A stretch of 64,000 bases of DNA from Bacteroidales bacterium (GTDB taxonomy: Bacteria; Bacteroidota; Bacteroidia; Bacteroidales; UBA932). The stretch spans positions 16,418 through 80,417 of the forward strand of contig JAFZED010000040.1 of assembly GCA_017560825.1 (NCBI GenBank), written 5' to 3'. Below, piece after piece: positions 36,346-46,546 of this stretch. A program made the translations under genes and the position numbers. Position 1 is the first letter of the stretch; each line of letters starts with the position of its first letter. The notes under the pieces were generated by a model. It was given only the letters and a program-made list of their open reading frames with translations. It was not told where the DNA came from and made no database searches.

Positions 36346-37161
36346 TTAGAGTTCGTACACCATTTGTCTTATGTCCTGTGCCCATTCGTAGTCGCTTTTC
36401 GAACGATCCAGGCTCTCGATAGGAATCGGTTTGCCGATCTTTATCTTATATGTCTTGCCTTTGCTTATCACCATTTCGTTGGGAAGAAGGAGCATAGCAA
36501 AGTTGAATTTCAGTTTCAGTCTTTTGCACCAAGTCGCTACGCGGTAGAATCTGTTGGAGTTTCGACCTTCAAAGTATATAGGGACGATGTCCCTGCCGGT
36601 CTCGCGGCTCTTTGTTACAAATGCCTTTCCCCAAGGGATGTCCTGGATCTTGCCGTCTATCTTTCTTGAGCAGAGTCCCGCCGGGAAGATGAGCATCTGA
36701 TTGTCAGACTGGAACACTTCGTTCATCAGTCTTGGAAGTTCTCTTGCCTGTGAGCCTATCTTATTGATAGGAATGCCCATAGGTGCCATACCCTTGATGT
36801 TCATCAGAAGGTCGTTCATCAGGTACTTGATCTTTCCGTCGTACTTTTTGCCGAGGATCATACCGAGCGTCACTCCGTCTATTGCTCCGAGTGGGTGGTT
36901 TGACGCAAAGGTGTATTTTCTGCCGTCTTCCGGAAGGTTTTCAAGTCCTTCGACTTCTACGCTGACTCCGAGATACTTTATGGCGTTCTCGCAGAACTCC
37001 ACACCGACATATCCTTCCTTCAGGTAACCGTTGATGTAGTCCAGATGGGCGAATCTTGTGAACCAGCGGATGAGGAACTTAGGGATATATTTCGCCTTCT
37101 TTCCTGCCCTGGCTACAATGACCGCTTCAAGGTCGAGTATCTGTGGCTGTCTTCCTTCCAT
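36346..37161 (-). CDS. glsA: PlsC-like O-acyltransferase, probable GlsA
   Basis: 271 aa. It has the acyltransferase HX4D-like motif variant SNHPLGAIDGVT (~88-100) and the later FPAGLCSRK block. The family includes lysophosphatidate acyltransferases. Its pairing with the GNAT enzyme next door points to the O-acyltransferase step of glycine-lipid synthesis. It starts 3 bases after the DUF1846 stop codon, so it is translationally linked to that gene. Confidence 0.8.
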   Translation of the reverse strand: MEGRQPQILDLEAVIVARAGKKAKYIPKFLIRWFTRFAHLDYINGYLKEGYVGVEFCENAIKYLGVSVEVEGLENLPEDGRKYTFASNHPLGAIDGVTLGMILGKKYDGKIKYLMNDLLMNIKGMAPMGIPINKIGSQARELPRLMNEVFQSDNQMLIFPAGLCSRKIDGKIQDIPWGKAFVTKSRETGRDIVPIYFEGRNSNRFYRVATWCKRLKLKFNFAMLLLPNEMVISKGKTYKIKIGKPIPIESLDRSKSDYEWAQDIRQMVYEL

Positions 37162-37164
37162 AGC

Positions 37165-38631
37165 TTATTCTATCTTCTTCACAGGGTCGCAGGTGAGTCC
37201 TACTCCGAGCTTCTTGAATATCTTCTGGTCCACCTCGCTGAGCATTACTGTGCAGTGTGCCTGGCAGCCTTCGAGCTTAGGAAGCTGGTCAAGAGCCTTG
37301 CGGCAGTTATCGTCGTTGTTGCTGAGCATTGAGATCGCTACCAGTACCTCGTCTGTGTGGAGACGCGGGTTGTGTCCGTGAAGGTAGTTCACCTTGGTCT
37401 TCTGAATAGGGGCGATCATCTCTTCAGGGATGAGCTTCACTGTGTGCGCGAGGCCTGCAAGGTGCTTGGTTGCATTAAGAATGAGTGCTGCGCACGGTCC
37501 CAGAAGCGAGCTGGTGCGGGAGGTTATGATGGTGCCGTCCTGAAGCTCGATCGCAGCGGTAGCGACTCCGGAGCGCTCCTTTCTGTCGTGGGCGGCTACT
37601 GTCGTCCTTCTGTAGTCGGTCGTAAGCTTCGCCTGCTTCATTATCAGGGATATCTTGTTCACCTCGCTCTCGTTGTCGCCGTTTGTCGCGAGGTTGCAGA
37701 GTGCCTTATAGTAGCGTCTGATGACCTCCTCACGTGCGGCGTTGCAGCATACATCCTCGTCGCTCATACAGAATCCGATCATATTCACACCCATATCCGT
37801 AGGTGATTTGTACGGATTCTCTCCGTATATTCCTTCGAAGATGGCGTTGAGCACCGGGAATATCTCAGTGTCGCGGTTGTAGCTGACTGCAATGTCGCCG
37901 TACGCCTCGAGGTGGAACGGGTCGATCATATTCACGTCGTTCAGGTCGGCTGTCGCCGCCTCGTAGGCAATGTTCACTGGGTGTTTGAGCGCGAGGTTCC
38001 ACACAGGGAAGGTCTCGAACTTGGCGTAACCTGCCTTTATGCCCCTCTTGTTCTCGTTGTACAGCTGGCTAAGGCACACGGCCATCTTGCCGCTGCCGGG
38101 ACCAGGGGCTGTCACAACTACGAGAGGACGTGTGGTCTCGATGTAGTCGTTTCTTCCGAATCCTTCGTCTGAGTCGATGAGGGCCACGTTGTGCGGGTAG
38201 CCTTCGATGGTGTAGTGGTAGTACACCTTGATGCCCTGACGTTCAAGTCGCGCTCTGTAGGCATCGGCGCTGGACTGTCCGTTGAAGTGAGTGATGACTA
38301 CGCAGCCGACGTAGAGTCCGATGTTCTCGAACTCTGAGCGGAGGCGGAGCACGTCCTCATCATATGTGATTCCAAGGTCACCTCTGACCTTGTTCTTTTC
38401 TATGTCCAATGCGCTGATGACCAGAATGATCTCTGCCTCGTCCTTCAGCTGGAGAAGCATCTGAAGCTTACTGTCGGGCAGGAAACCCGGCAGCACGCGG
38501 CTTGCGTGATGGTCGTCAAATAATTTACCTCCGAATTCGAGGTAAAGCTTGTCGCCGAACTGAGCAATCCTTTTCTTGATCTGTTCGGACTGTATCTTAA
38601 GATACTTTTCGTTATCAAATCCGATTTTCAT
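37165..38631 (-). CDS. DUF1846 family protein
   Basis: 488 aa from MKIGFDNEKYLKIQ, the usual family start (the longer frame to 38670 adds an unrelated stretch that overlaps the promoter). A P-loop-like turn APGPGSGKMA lies around residues 175-185 within a Rossmann-like section, and the C-terminus contains LTCDPVKKIE. Structures of this family are known but the biochemical role is not established. It is first in the operon with glsA, glsB and glpABC. Its -7 box ends only about nine bases before the ATG, so the mRNA may be nearly leaderless. Confidence 0.88.
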   Translation of the reverse strand: MKIGFDNEKYLKIQSEQIKKRIAQFGDKLYLEFGGKLFDDHHASRVLPGFLPDSKLQMLLQLKDEAEIILVISALDIEKNKVRGDLGITYDEDVLRLRSEFENIGLYVGCVVITHFNGQSSADAYRARLERQGIKVYYHYTIEGYPHNVALIDSDEGFGRNDYIETTRPLVVVTAPGPGSGKMAVCLSQLYNENKRGIKAGYAKFETFPVWNLALKHPVNIAYEAATADLNDVNMIDPFHLEAYGDIAVSYNRDTEIFPVLNAIFEGIYGENPYKSPTDMGVNMIGFCMSDEDVCCNAAREEVIRRYYKALCNLATNGDNESEVNKISLIMKQAKLTTDYRRTTVAAHDRKERSGVATAAIELQDGTIITSRTSSLLGPCAALILNATKHLAGLAHTVKLIPEEMIAPIQKTKVNYLHGHNPRLHTDEVLVAISMLSNNDDNCRKALDQLPKLEGCQAHCTVMLSEVDQKIFKKLGVGLTCDPVKKIE

Positions 38632-38639
38632 ACGGGATA

Positions 38640-38647
38640 CAAAGATA
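38640..38647 (-). promoter_or_regulatory. -7 promoter box of the DUF1846-gls-glp operon
   Basis: Minus-strand TATCTTTG, a perfect TAnnTTTG. Its 3' end lies only eight bases from the first base of the start codon, predicting a leader of a few bases at most. Confidence 0.5.
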
Positions 38648-38713
38648 ACTTTTCTTCCCTTTTTATGCAAAAAAATACATCAGAATATTTTCCATATTCA
38701 GAGAATAAATCAT

Positions 38714-38721
38714 TACTTTTG
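38714..38721 (+). promoter_or_regulatory. -7 promoter box of the HTCS gene
   Basis: TACTTTTG, a perfect TAnnTTTG, about 70 bases before the start codon. A TTTTCC run sits around the -33 position. Confidence 0.45.
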
Positions 38722-38789
38722 CGTCGCTGCAAGCGCGATATGCCGCTTCATCGATATGAATCACAGTACCTTTATTCCATACTGCCCCT

Positions 38790-41507
38790 ATGAGATATCA
38801 CACTATACTTGCACTTTTGTTGATTTCATTCTTTGCTGCTGCCTGTAACGAGGCCGATGATGACAGATTCCGTATAGGAGTCTCGCAATGCAGTCAGGAC
38901 GAATGGCGCGACAAGATGAATGCGGAGATGATGCGTGAGGCAATGTTGAGTCATACTATTGCCCTGGAGATTCGTTCGGCAGATGATGACAGCCGCAAGC
39001 AGAGCGAGGACATCAGGTATTTCATCTCTCAGGATGTGGATCTCCTGATAGTTTCTCCAAATGAGGCCAGTGAGGTGACTCCAGCAGTCAGTGAGGCCTT
39101 TGATGCCGGAATCCCTGTGATAGTCGTCGATAGAAATGTGACAGGTGACAAGTTTACCGCATTCATCAGTGCCGACAACACACAGATCGGATATATGCAG
39201 GGACAGTATGCCGCCGCAAATCTTAATCCTGGAGATAAGATAATCGAAATCAAGGGATTGACCGGCTCTACACCTGCGATGGAACGTCATAATGGATTCC
39301 TGGCCGGACTTGGCGATTCGCAGGTTGAGATCGTTGCTTCCATAGATGCACAATGGAGCAGTGAAAAGGCTGAACATATGGTTGATTCGCTCATCCGTAT
39401 CTACCCTGACGTGGACCTGATTGCTGCGCAGAACGATCCGATGGCCAATGGAGCTTATCGTGCTGTAGAATCAGTATATCCGGGAAATGACATTATGTTT
39501 ATAGGAGTAGATGCTCTTCCTGGCAAAGGTCTTGGAGTCGAGGCAGTTCTGGAAGGACGTCTGAATGCGTCAATCCTGTACCCTACCGGAGGTGACGAAG
39601 TCATACAGACAGCATTGAAGATTCTTCAGGGACGTGCCTTTTCAAGGACCACAACCCTCGAGACAGTGCTGATTGAAAAGTCCAACGCATTTCTTTTGCT
39701 GCGACTCTCTGATGAAATCCAGCATCAGGTCAGCATCATAGAGACATTGCGTCGTGAGGTGGATGACTATTGGGAAAAGCATTCGGCGCAGACGATGGTG
39801 CTTTACCTGTCTGTTGCCCTGCTGCTCATTCTTGCTATCTTCCTTATTGTGATGTTTACTTCCCTGAGCAAACTCAATGCACTTAATGTAAAGCTCAACA
39901 GGCAGAAGGATACCCTTGAGGAACAGAGAGTACAGCTCCTGTCCCTTAATCAGGAACTGGAAGAAGCTACCCACGCCAAGCTTATGTTCTTTACAAATGT
40001 CAGCCACGATTTCAGGACTCCTCTGACTTTGATTGCAGACCCCATAGAGCATCTCAAGGAATCCGTCAATCTCGATGAAAAGGAAAGGAAGCTGGTGAAG
40101 ATTGCCCACAAGAATGTCAATGTGCTTCTTCGTCTTGTAAATCAGATACTTGACTTCCGTAAATATGAAAGCGGAAAGGCCACTTTGAACCTTAAGGGAC
40201 TGGATTTGTCGGAATGTATGGAGATCTGGATGGATGCCTTCTCGCTTCTTGCATTGAAGAAGCACATCCACGTGTCATTCGAGAAGGACCAGGAATATGA
40301 CTATAAGAACACATTGGACGGAGAGAAGACCGAACGTATATTCTTCAATCTTATGGCCAATGCATTCAAGTTCACTCCAGAGAACGGAAGTATAGATGTC
40401 AGGCTCACCCGCCTGTGCGTAGATGAGTGCGAATGGCACCGTTTCTCGATAACCAACAGCGGCAACGGCATATCGACTGAATATATAGAACACATATTCG
40501 AACGTTTCTACCAGATCGATTCCACACATTCGGGAGGAAGCGGAATCGGCCTTGCCCTCGTCAAGACTTTTGTGGATATGCAGGGAGGTACCATAGATGT
40601 CACCAGCTCTCCTAAGGACGGTACTGTCTTTACGGTTACCCTGCCTGTGACTCCTGTTCAGGACGGCATACTGGAACCGGTGAATCTCATCACAGGTGAG
40701 CATATCGTTTCTGAACTCGGTGACGTTTCGGCAGATGACGAGCCGAAGGCAGAGTCGCAGAGTACGATCCTGATAATCGATGACAATCCTGATGTGAGGA
40801 CGCTGGTCGGATCGCTTTTCTGTGATGAATTCACGGTTCTCGAGGCAAATAACGGAACCAGCGGAATACAGGCTGCAATGTACAACATTCCAGACCTTAT
40901 CATATGTGATGTTATGATGCCGGGAATCGATGGACTCGAGTGCTGCAGCAGGCTCAAGTCAGAGGTCAACACTTCGCATATCCCTATACTTATGCTGACA
41001 GCCTGCTCTCTTGATGAGCAGAGAGTGAGCGGTCTGAATTGCGGCGCGGATGCATATATGGCAAAGCCGTTCAATTCCCGCGTTCTGATCGCACAGGTGA
41101 AATCCCTTATTGAGAACAGGAAGAAGATCAAGTCTGTCTTTGGAGACACTATGTCGATAGCCGATGAAAATGTTTCAAGGACCGACAAGGATTTCGTGGC
41201 AGAATTCAAGAAGGCGATTGCCGAGAATATGGACAATTCGGAATTGAGCGTCGAATCTCTGGGAGTGCGTTTCGGTATGAGCCGAGTACAGCTGTACCGC
41301 AAGGTGAAGAACCTGACTAACTACACTCCTGTGGAAATAATAAGGATTACCAGACTTAAAAAAGCGCAGCAGCTTCTGGCTTCGACAGACCTGACTGTCG
41401 CTGAGATAACCTATCAGGTAGGTTTCACATCTCCAAGCTATTTTACCAAATGTTACAAGGAGTATTTCGGTGAAAATCCGAATGATACGCGCTCACGCAA
41501 AAAATAG
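38790..41507 (+). CDS. Hybrid two-component system regulator of the fructan locus
   Basis: 905 aa. The N-terminal hydrophobic segment ends in AAAC (Cys19), which could be a lipobox. A periplasmic sugar-binding domain follows (~28-310, RFRIGVSQCSQDEW; DLLIVSPNEA; VIVVDRNV), then a membrane helix (~338-360). The histidine kinase has His406 in NVSHDFRTPL, with the ATP domain ending GGSGIGLALVK. The receiver phosphoacceptor is Asp707 in ICDVMMPG, and an AraC-type HTH domain closes it (~800-905). The sugar-binding sensor type matches B. thetaiotaomicron BT1754, which binds fructose. It sits directly upstream of susC and most likely activates it. Confidence 0.95.
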   Translation: MRYHTILALLLISFFAAACNEADDDRFRIGVSQCSQDEWRDKMNAEMMREAMLSHTIALEIRSADDDSRKQSEDIRYFISQDVDLLIVSPNEASEVTPAVSEAFDAGIPVIVVDRNVTGDKFTAFISADNTQIGYMQGQYAAANLNPGDKIIEIKGLTGSTPAMERHNGFLAGLGDSQVEIVASIDAQWSSEKAEHMVDSLIRIYPDVDLIAAQNDPMANGAYRAVESVYPGNDIMFIGVDALPGKGLGVEAVLEGRLNASILYPTGGDEVIQTALKILQGRAFSRTTTLETVLIEKSNAFLLLRLSDEIQHQVSIIETLRREVDDYWEKHSAQTMVLYLSVALLLILAIFLIVMFTSLSKLNALNVKLNRQKDTLEEQRVQLLSLNQELEEATHAKLMFFTNVSHDFRTPLTLIADPIEHLKESVNLDEKERKLVKIAHKNVNVLLRLVNQILDFRKYESGKATLNLKGLDLSECMEIWMDAFSLLALKKHIHVSFEKDQEYDYKNTLDGEKTERIFFNLMANAFKFTPENGSIDVRLTRLCVDECEWHRFSITNSGNGISTEYIEHIFERFYQIDSTHSGGSGIGLALVKTFVDMQGGTIDVTSSPKDGTVFTVTLPVTPVQDGILEPVNLITGEHIVSELGDVSADDEPKAESQSTILIIDDNPDVRTLVGSLFCDEFTVLEANNGTSGIQAAMYNIPDLIICDVMMPGIDGLECCSRLKSEVNTSHIPILMLTACSLDEQRVSGLNCGADAYMAKPFNSRVLIAQVKSLIENRKKIKSVFGDTMSIADENVSRTDKDFVAEFKKAIAENMDNSELSVESLGVRFGMSRVQLYRKVKNLTNYTPVEIIRITRLKKAQQLLASTDLTVAEITYQVGFTSPSYFTKCYKEYFGENPNDTRSRKK

Positions 41508-41569
41508 TCGATGTAACATTTATTTCATTTTTGGAAACATTCGTTTTATATATGTTATCCGCGTGCTAG

Positions 41570-41577
41570 TAATTTTG
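41570..41577 (+). promoter_or_regulatory. -7 promoter box of the fructan susC operon
   Basis: TAATTTTG, a perfect TAnnTTTG, 78 bases before the susC start. No good TTTG is present at -33, as expected for an activator-dependent promoter; the AT-rich stretch at 41510-41560 is the likely HTCS-binding region. Confidence 0.5.
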
Positions 41578-41654
41578 CAGCATCGGATAGCATATATGCT
41601 TTTCTGGTATTAAACAATAACTTACTATTAACCACAATTAAATCAACAGCGATT

Positions 41655-44600
41655 ATGAAAAAAGCTATCTTGGGCTTTGTCCTCGGTCTTTTTTCGATAG
41701 CCTCCTTCGCACAGTCAATCTCTGTGGAGGGTACTGTCGTGTCAAAGACTGACGGATTTCCTGTAATCGGTGCTGCGGTCATCCCTACAGACAATATCTC
41801 TGAAGGTACTGCCACCGATGTTGACGGTAAATTCCATTTGACCGTCCCTTCAAATACTTCAGTCACTGTGTCCTGCATCGGATATAAGACAGTGACTCTT
41901 CCTGTCCAGTCTTCAATGACTGTCGTTCTGGAAGAAGATGCGCTGCTTATGGATGAACTGGTTGTTACCGGTTATACATCACAGCGTAAGGTTGACCTCA
42001 CAGGTTCAGTGTCTGTGGTCTCTACAGATGACCTCAAGTCAAGCCACGACAGCGACCCTATGAGAGCCCTCCAGGGTAAGATTCCGGGAATGACTATTAC
42101 AATGGATGGTTCACCATCGGGAACAGGTACAGTGCGTATCCGTGGTATCGGTTCATTCAACTCTTCGCGTGACCCTCTTTACGTGATCGACGGTATCCCT
42201 ACCAACCAGACATTGAATTCCTTGAATATGAATGATATCGAGAGTATGCAGGTACTCAAGGACGCGGCTTCTGCTTCAATCTATGGTAGCCGTGCTGCAA
42301 ACGGTGTCATCATCATCACTACCAAGCAGGGTAAGAACAAGGACAGAATCGAGGTGAACTTCTCGGCAAACCTTACTGCCCAGTTCTACACAAACCAGTC
42401 TACAATGGACCTTCTCAGCACTCCTGAGTATGCTACAGCAATGGCCCAGGCTGCCCTCAACGACGGTCTTGATCCACAGGCATATGCAGGTAACTTCGGA
42501 CTCAACCTCAACGCTGAGAACGGTTACCCTATCAAGGCATATGATCCTGCGACCGGCACTTACCAGAGCTTCAAGGTGAACGGTCTTTATGACGGATTCA
42601 TCAACTCTAAGAAGACTATGCGCATTTCCAACACTGACTGGCTCAAGGAAATGGCAAGAACAGGTTTCTCGCAGAACTACGACCTCTCATTGGCAAAGGC
42701 TACAGAGAACAGCACATCTATGTTCTCACTCGGCTATAAAAATAATGAAGGTATCCTCAAGCACACAGACTTCGAGAACATTTCTGCCAGAATGAACTCA
42801 AGCTACACTCCGGTGAAGTGGCTCACAGTTGGTGAGAATATGACAGTTACCTACACAAATCAGGTAAACTGCTTCCCTATGGAGAACGCACTCAAGATGT
42901 CTTCAATCGTGCCTGTATATGAAGAGGACGGCGAGACTTTCGCAGGTCCTGTAGGAGGTATGAGCGACCGTCAGAATCCTGTCCGTGAGCTTTATCACAA
43001 CAGAGACAACCGTCTTCACGTGTGGAGAATCTTCGGTAATGCCTATGTTGACATCAAGCCTGTGAAGGGTCTTGTACTCCGTTCTAACTTCGGTCTTGAC
43101 TTCGACGGCGCATTCATCCGCTCTCTTACATACACATATCACTCGGACATCGTAAACAACGACATCGCAAAGGTGAATGTGAACCAGACCAACAAGACAC
43201 GCTGGACCTGGTCAAACACTGCAAACTACAACTTCAAGATTGCAAACGACCACAACTTCAACCTCTTGGGAGGTATGGAAATGCACAAGGAGACTGCTCA
43301 GTGGCTTTCTGCATATGCTGAAGAGTTCGTTCTCGAAAACATCGACTATATGTGGCCTGATGCCGCTACAGGAATTGAAAAGGCTACAGGTTCTCAGGAC
43401 GGATATTCATTGATCTCTTTCTTCGGAAAGGCTGATTATAACTGGAAGGACCTCCTTCTTGCATCATTCACAATCCGTCACGACGGTTCTTCAAGATTCG
43501 GTGCTAACAACCGTTACGCTACTTTCCCTGCAGCTACTGTAGGTTACCGTCTCTCTAAGCACATCGACAAGGAGTGGCTCGATGAACTCAAGCTCCGTCT
43601 GTCTTGGGGTAAGACCGGAAACCAGGCAATCTCCAACACAGCGAGATACTCACTCTTCTATGCTGACTACGGCAGCGGCCGCGACACAGCTACATCATAC
43701 GACCTCTATCTCCAGGGCAGCGGTACATTCCCTTCAGGATTCCGTACTGGACAGTCTGCAAACAACAACCTCAAGTGGGAGACTACAACTCAGTACAATG
43801 CAGGTCTCGACTATGCATTCTTCAACAGCTCACTTTACGGTTCAGCAGATGCGTACATTAAGGATATCACCGATATGCTTATCTCGCCTGCTTACCTTGG
43901 ATGTCTCGGTGAGGGTGGTTCATCTTGGCTCAACGGTCCGTCACTTCGCAACGTAGGTATGGAGTTCACTCTCGGCTACAAGAACATCACTTCATTCGGC
44001 CTCGGTTACAATATCAACGCAAACCTTGACTTCTTCCGCAACTGGGTGACATACCTTCCTTCTACAACAACAGGTTCATATGCACACACTACAAAGCAGA
44101 ACCTTGTTGAGGCAAAGGTGCCTTACGGATCAATCGTAGGTTATGTAGTTGACGGTCTGTACCAGAGCAAGGAGGAAGTTCTCGCCTGCGGTCAGGAGAA
44201 TGCACGTGTGGGTGGTCTCAAATATGCTGACCTCGACGGAAACGGACTCATCAATGCAGATGACCAGACTTGGATCCTCAACCCTGTTCCTGATTTCTCA
44301 TACGGTATCAATATGGAACTCGACTACAAGGGCTTTGACCTTACAATGTTCTTCCAGGGAGTTCAGGGAATCCAGGTGTACAACAATCAGAAGTTCCAGA
44401 CAGACTTCTGGAGCCTTACAGACGCCGGCAGCAACAAGGGTAGCCGACTCCTGAATGCTTGGACAACAGCTAATACATCTTCATTGATCCCAGCTCTTAC
44501 AACCAACAACACAGGTGATGAGGGACGTGCTTCAACATATTTCGTTGAAAACGGTTCTTATCTCAAGCTCCGTGACCTTTCATTCGGTTACAACCTTCCT

Positions 44601-44768
44601 ACAGCTGTTCTGGAGAAGTGCAAGCTTTCAAAGCTCAGACTCTATCTGTCAGGACACAATCTCTTCACACTCAAGAGCAAGACCCTTACTTGCAAGGATC
44701 CTGAGAACCCTAACTGGGCTTACCCTCTTGCAACTTCTGTAACATTTGGTGTACAGGTTGGTTTCTAA
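41655..44768 (+). CDS. SusC-like TonB-dependent outer-membrane fructan importer
   Basis: 1037 aa with signal peptide (ends SFAQ). It has an N-terminal carboxypeptidase-regulatory-like domain (~23-98), the TonB-box-like segment LMDELVVTGY, the plug (~115-225) and a 22-strand barrel ending in the terminal aromatic GVQVGF. It imports oligosaccharides together with the SusD protein encoded 30 bases downstream. GH32 enzymes in the same run indicate fructan-derived oligosaccharides. Confidence 0.97.
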   Translation: MKKAILGFVLGLFSIASFAQSISVEGTVVSKTDGFPVIGAAVIPTDNISEGTATDVDGKFHLTVPSNTSVTVSCIGYKTVTLPVQSSMTVVLEEDALLMDELVVTGYTSQRKVDLTGSVSVVSTDDLKSSHDSDPMRALQGKIPGMTITMDGSPSGTGTVRIRGIGSFNSSRDPLYVIDGIPTNQTLNSLNMNDIESMQVLKDAASASIYGSRAANGVIIITTKQGKNKDRIEVNFSANLTAQFYTNQSTMDLLSTPEYATAMAQAALNDGLDPQAYAGNFGLNLNAENGYPIKAYDPATGTYQSFKVNGLYDGFINSKKTMRISNTDWLKEMARTGFSQNYDLSLAKATENSTSMFSLGYKNNEGILKHTDFENISARMNSSYTPVKWLTVGENMTVTYTNQVNCFPMENALKMSSIVPVYEEDGETFAGPVGGMSDRQNPVRELYHNRDNRLHVWRIFGNAYVDIKPVKGLVLRSNFGLDFDGAFIRSLTYTYHSDIVNNDIAKVNVNQTNKTRWTWSNTANYNFKIANDHNFNLLGGMEMHKETAQWLSAYAEEFVLENIDYMWPDAATGIEKATGSQDGYSLISFFGKADYNWKDLLLASFTIRHDGSSRFGANNRYATFPAATVGYRLSKHIDKEWLDELKLRLSWGKTGNQAISNTARYSLFYADYGSGRDTATSYDLYLQGSGTFPSGFRTGQSANNNLKWETTTQYNAGLDYAFFNSSLYGSADAYIKDITDMLISPAYLGCLGEGGSSWLNGPSLRNVGMEFTLGYKNITSFGLGYNINANLDFFRNWVTYLPSTTTGSYAHTTKQNLVEAKVPYGSIVGYVVDGLYQSKEEVLACGQENARVGGLKYADLDGNGLINADDQTWILNPVPDFSYGINMELDYKGFDLTMFFQGVQGIQVYNNQKFQTDFWSLTDAGSNKGSRLLNAWTTANTSSLIPALTTNNTGDEGRASTYFVENGSYLKLRDLSFGYNLPTAVLEKCKLSKLRLYLSGHNLFTLKSKTLTCKDPENPNWAYPLATSVTFGVQVGF

Positions 44769-44797
44769 TAGGCTGAATACTAATAATTTTAAAGAAA

Positions 44798-46528
44798 ATG
44801 AAGATAACAAAAATACTGATTGCGGCTGCAGTTTCAATCCTCGCTGTTTCTTGCGAAGGTTTCATCGATGTGCCGCCACAGGGAGTGATCGATGACCAGC
44901 TCGCAAACTCCAATCCTGAAGCTATGGTTACCTCAGCCTATTCAATGCTCGGTAACTGCTGGTACAACTATCCGTTCAACCTCTGGCCATATGGTGACCT
45001 TGCCAGCGATGACTGCCTCAAGGGTGGTTCAGGTACAACTGACACAGGTTATCACGATGTCGAGGTGTGGAGTACACTGACTTCGACAAGAGGTGAGCTT
45101 GACGAACTTTGGTATCGTCTGTATTGTGCGATTTCACGTTGCAACAGAGCGATCATTTCATTGAATGACTATGGCGTGTCAGAGCTTGGCGAGGAGACAG
45201 CTGCCATCCGTATGGGTGAGGTTAAGTTCCTCCGCGGACACTTCTATTTCAAGCTTCTCACTATGTTCCGTCAGATTCCTTGGATCACAGAGGATGCTGT
45301 CCTCAACGGAACACACGAGAGCATCAGCAATGTCGAGTTCACTTATCAGGAACTCTTCGAGAAGGTGATCAAGGACTTCGAGGATGCATACAACGTACTT
45401 CCTGAGACACCTGCAGACGGTGGACGTACTCACAAGGTGGCTGCAGCAGCTTATCTTGCAAAGTGCTATCTTACACTCGCTTGGGGTGACGGATACGAGG
45501 CAACCAACGGCGTAGGATTCATCAACAAGGCATATATGGAGAAGGTGGTGGAATATACAGAGGTAGTCAAGTCATCACGCTTCGGTTATATGGCTGACTT
45601 TGGTGACCTCTTCCTGCCTGAGTACAAGAACAACGTGGAGTCTATCTTCGCAGTCCAGACATCTGATTATGCAGATGACAACACTGAGTTCGGCCGTGCA
45701 AACTGGTCAAATATGCTCAACGGCTGCTGGGGTATGTGGTCTTGCGGATGGGACTTCCACAAGCCTTCACAGAACCTCGTGAACGCATTCAAGACTAAGG
45801 ACGGTCTCCCAATGTTCAACGACTACAACAACGAGATCGCTTATCCTGTAAGCGGTGTCGCTTCTGCACAGAAGTATGACCCACGTCTCTTCCACACAGT
45901 GGCAATGCCTTCATTCCCATACAAGTATGAGGCTCAGTACACTATGACAAAGGATAACTCACGTAACCCTAGCACATACGGCTACTATTCTTCTCTCAAG
46001 GATGTTCCGCAGCGCTCTAAGGGTGAGACTTACAACGGTTCTTGGCAGGCTTTCGCTATGAGCGACTATGTTTTCAGATTTGCTGACGTTATGCTTATGA
46101 GAGCTGAGGCGCTCATCGAGCTTGACAGACTTTCTGAGGCAAGAGATATCATCAACGACATCCGTTCACGCGCCGCTGCTTCAGTGAACAAGCACATCGG
46201 CTATGCTGCAGAGTTCTGTGAGATCGCTCAGTATCCTGCTACATATTTTGCAACAAAGGAGCAGGCAAGAGAGTGCCTCCAGTGGGAGCGCCGTCTTGAG
46301 CTCGCAATGGAGAACGGCCGTTACTTCGACCTTCGCCGTTGGGGAATCGCTTCAAAGACTCTCAACGCTTTCTTCCAGACTGAGAAGGATGTTACTTATG
46401 AAGGTCAGACATATGCACAGTACTATTCAGACGCTTATTATACTCCTGGAAAGAACGAGTTCTATCCTATCCCGTATAACCAGCTCTATTATGTACCAGG
46501 CCTTTATACACAGAACGCCAATTATTAA
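44798..46528 (+). CDS. SusD-like surface glycan-binding lipoprotein
   Basis: 576 aa with lipoprotein signal (lipobox AVSC, Cys about residue 19). It has the typical SusD start GFIDVPPQGVID, TPR-helical scaffold with FLRGHFYFKL and SEARDIINDIR, and the C-terminal WERRLELAMENGRYFDLRRWG motif. It forms the lid of the SusC channel at the cell surface and binds the glycan. Second gene of the fructan operon. Confidence 0.97.
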   Translation: MKITKILIAAAVSILAVSCEGFIDVPPQGVIDDQLANSNPEAMVTSAYSMLGNCWYNYPFNLWPYGDLASDDCLKGGSGTTDTGYHDVEVWSTLTSTRGELDELWYRLYCAISRCNRAIISLNDYGVSELGEETAAIRMGEVKFLRGHFYFKLLTMFRQIPWITEDAVLNGTHESISNVEFTYQELFEKVIKDFEDAYNVLPETPADGGRTHKVAAAAYLAKCYLTLAWGDGYEATNGVGFINKAYMEKVVEYTEVVKSSRFGYMADFGDLFLPEYKNNVESIFAVQTSDYADDNTEFGRANWSNMLNGCWGMWSCGWDFHKPSQNLVNAFKTKDGLPMFNDYNNEIAYPVSGVASAQKYDPRLFHTVAMPSFPYKYEAQYTMTKDNSRNPSTYGYYSSLKDVPQRSKGETYNGSWQAFAMSDYVFRFADVMLMRAEALIELDRLSEARDIINDIRSRAAASVNKHIGYAAEFCEIAQYPATYFATKEQARECLQWERRLELAMENGRYFDLRRWGIASKTLNAFFQTEKDVTYEGQTYAQYYSDAYYTPGKNEFYPIPYNQLYYVPGLYTQNANY

Positions 46529-46546
46529 TATAGTAACGACAATAAT

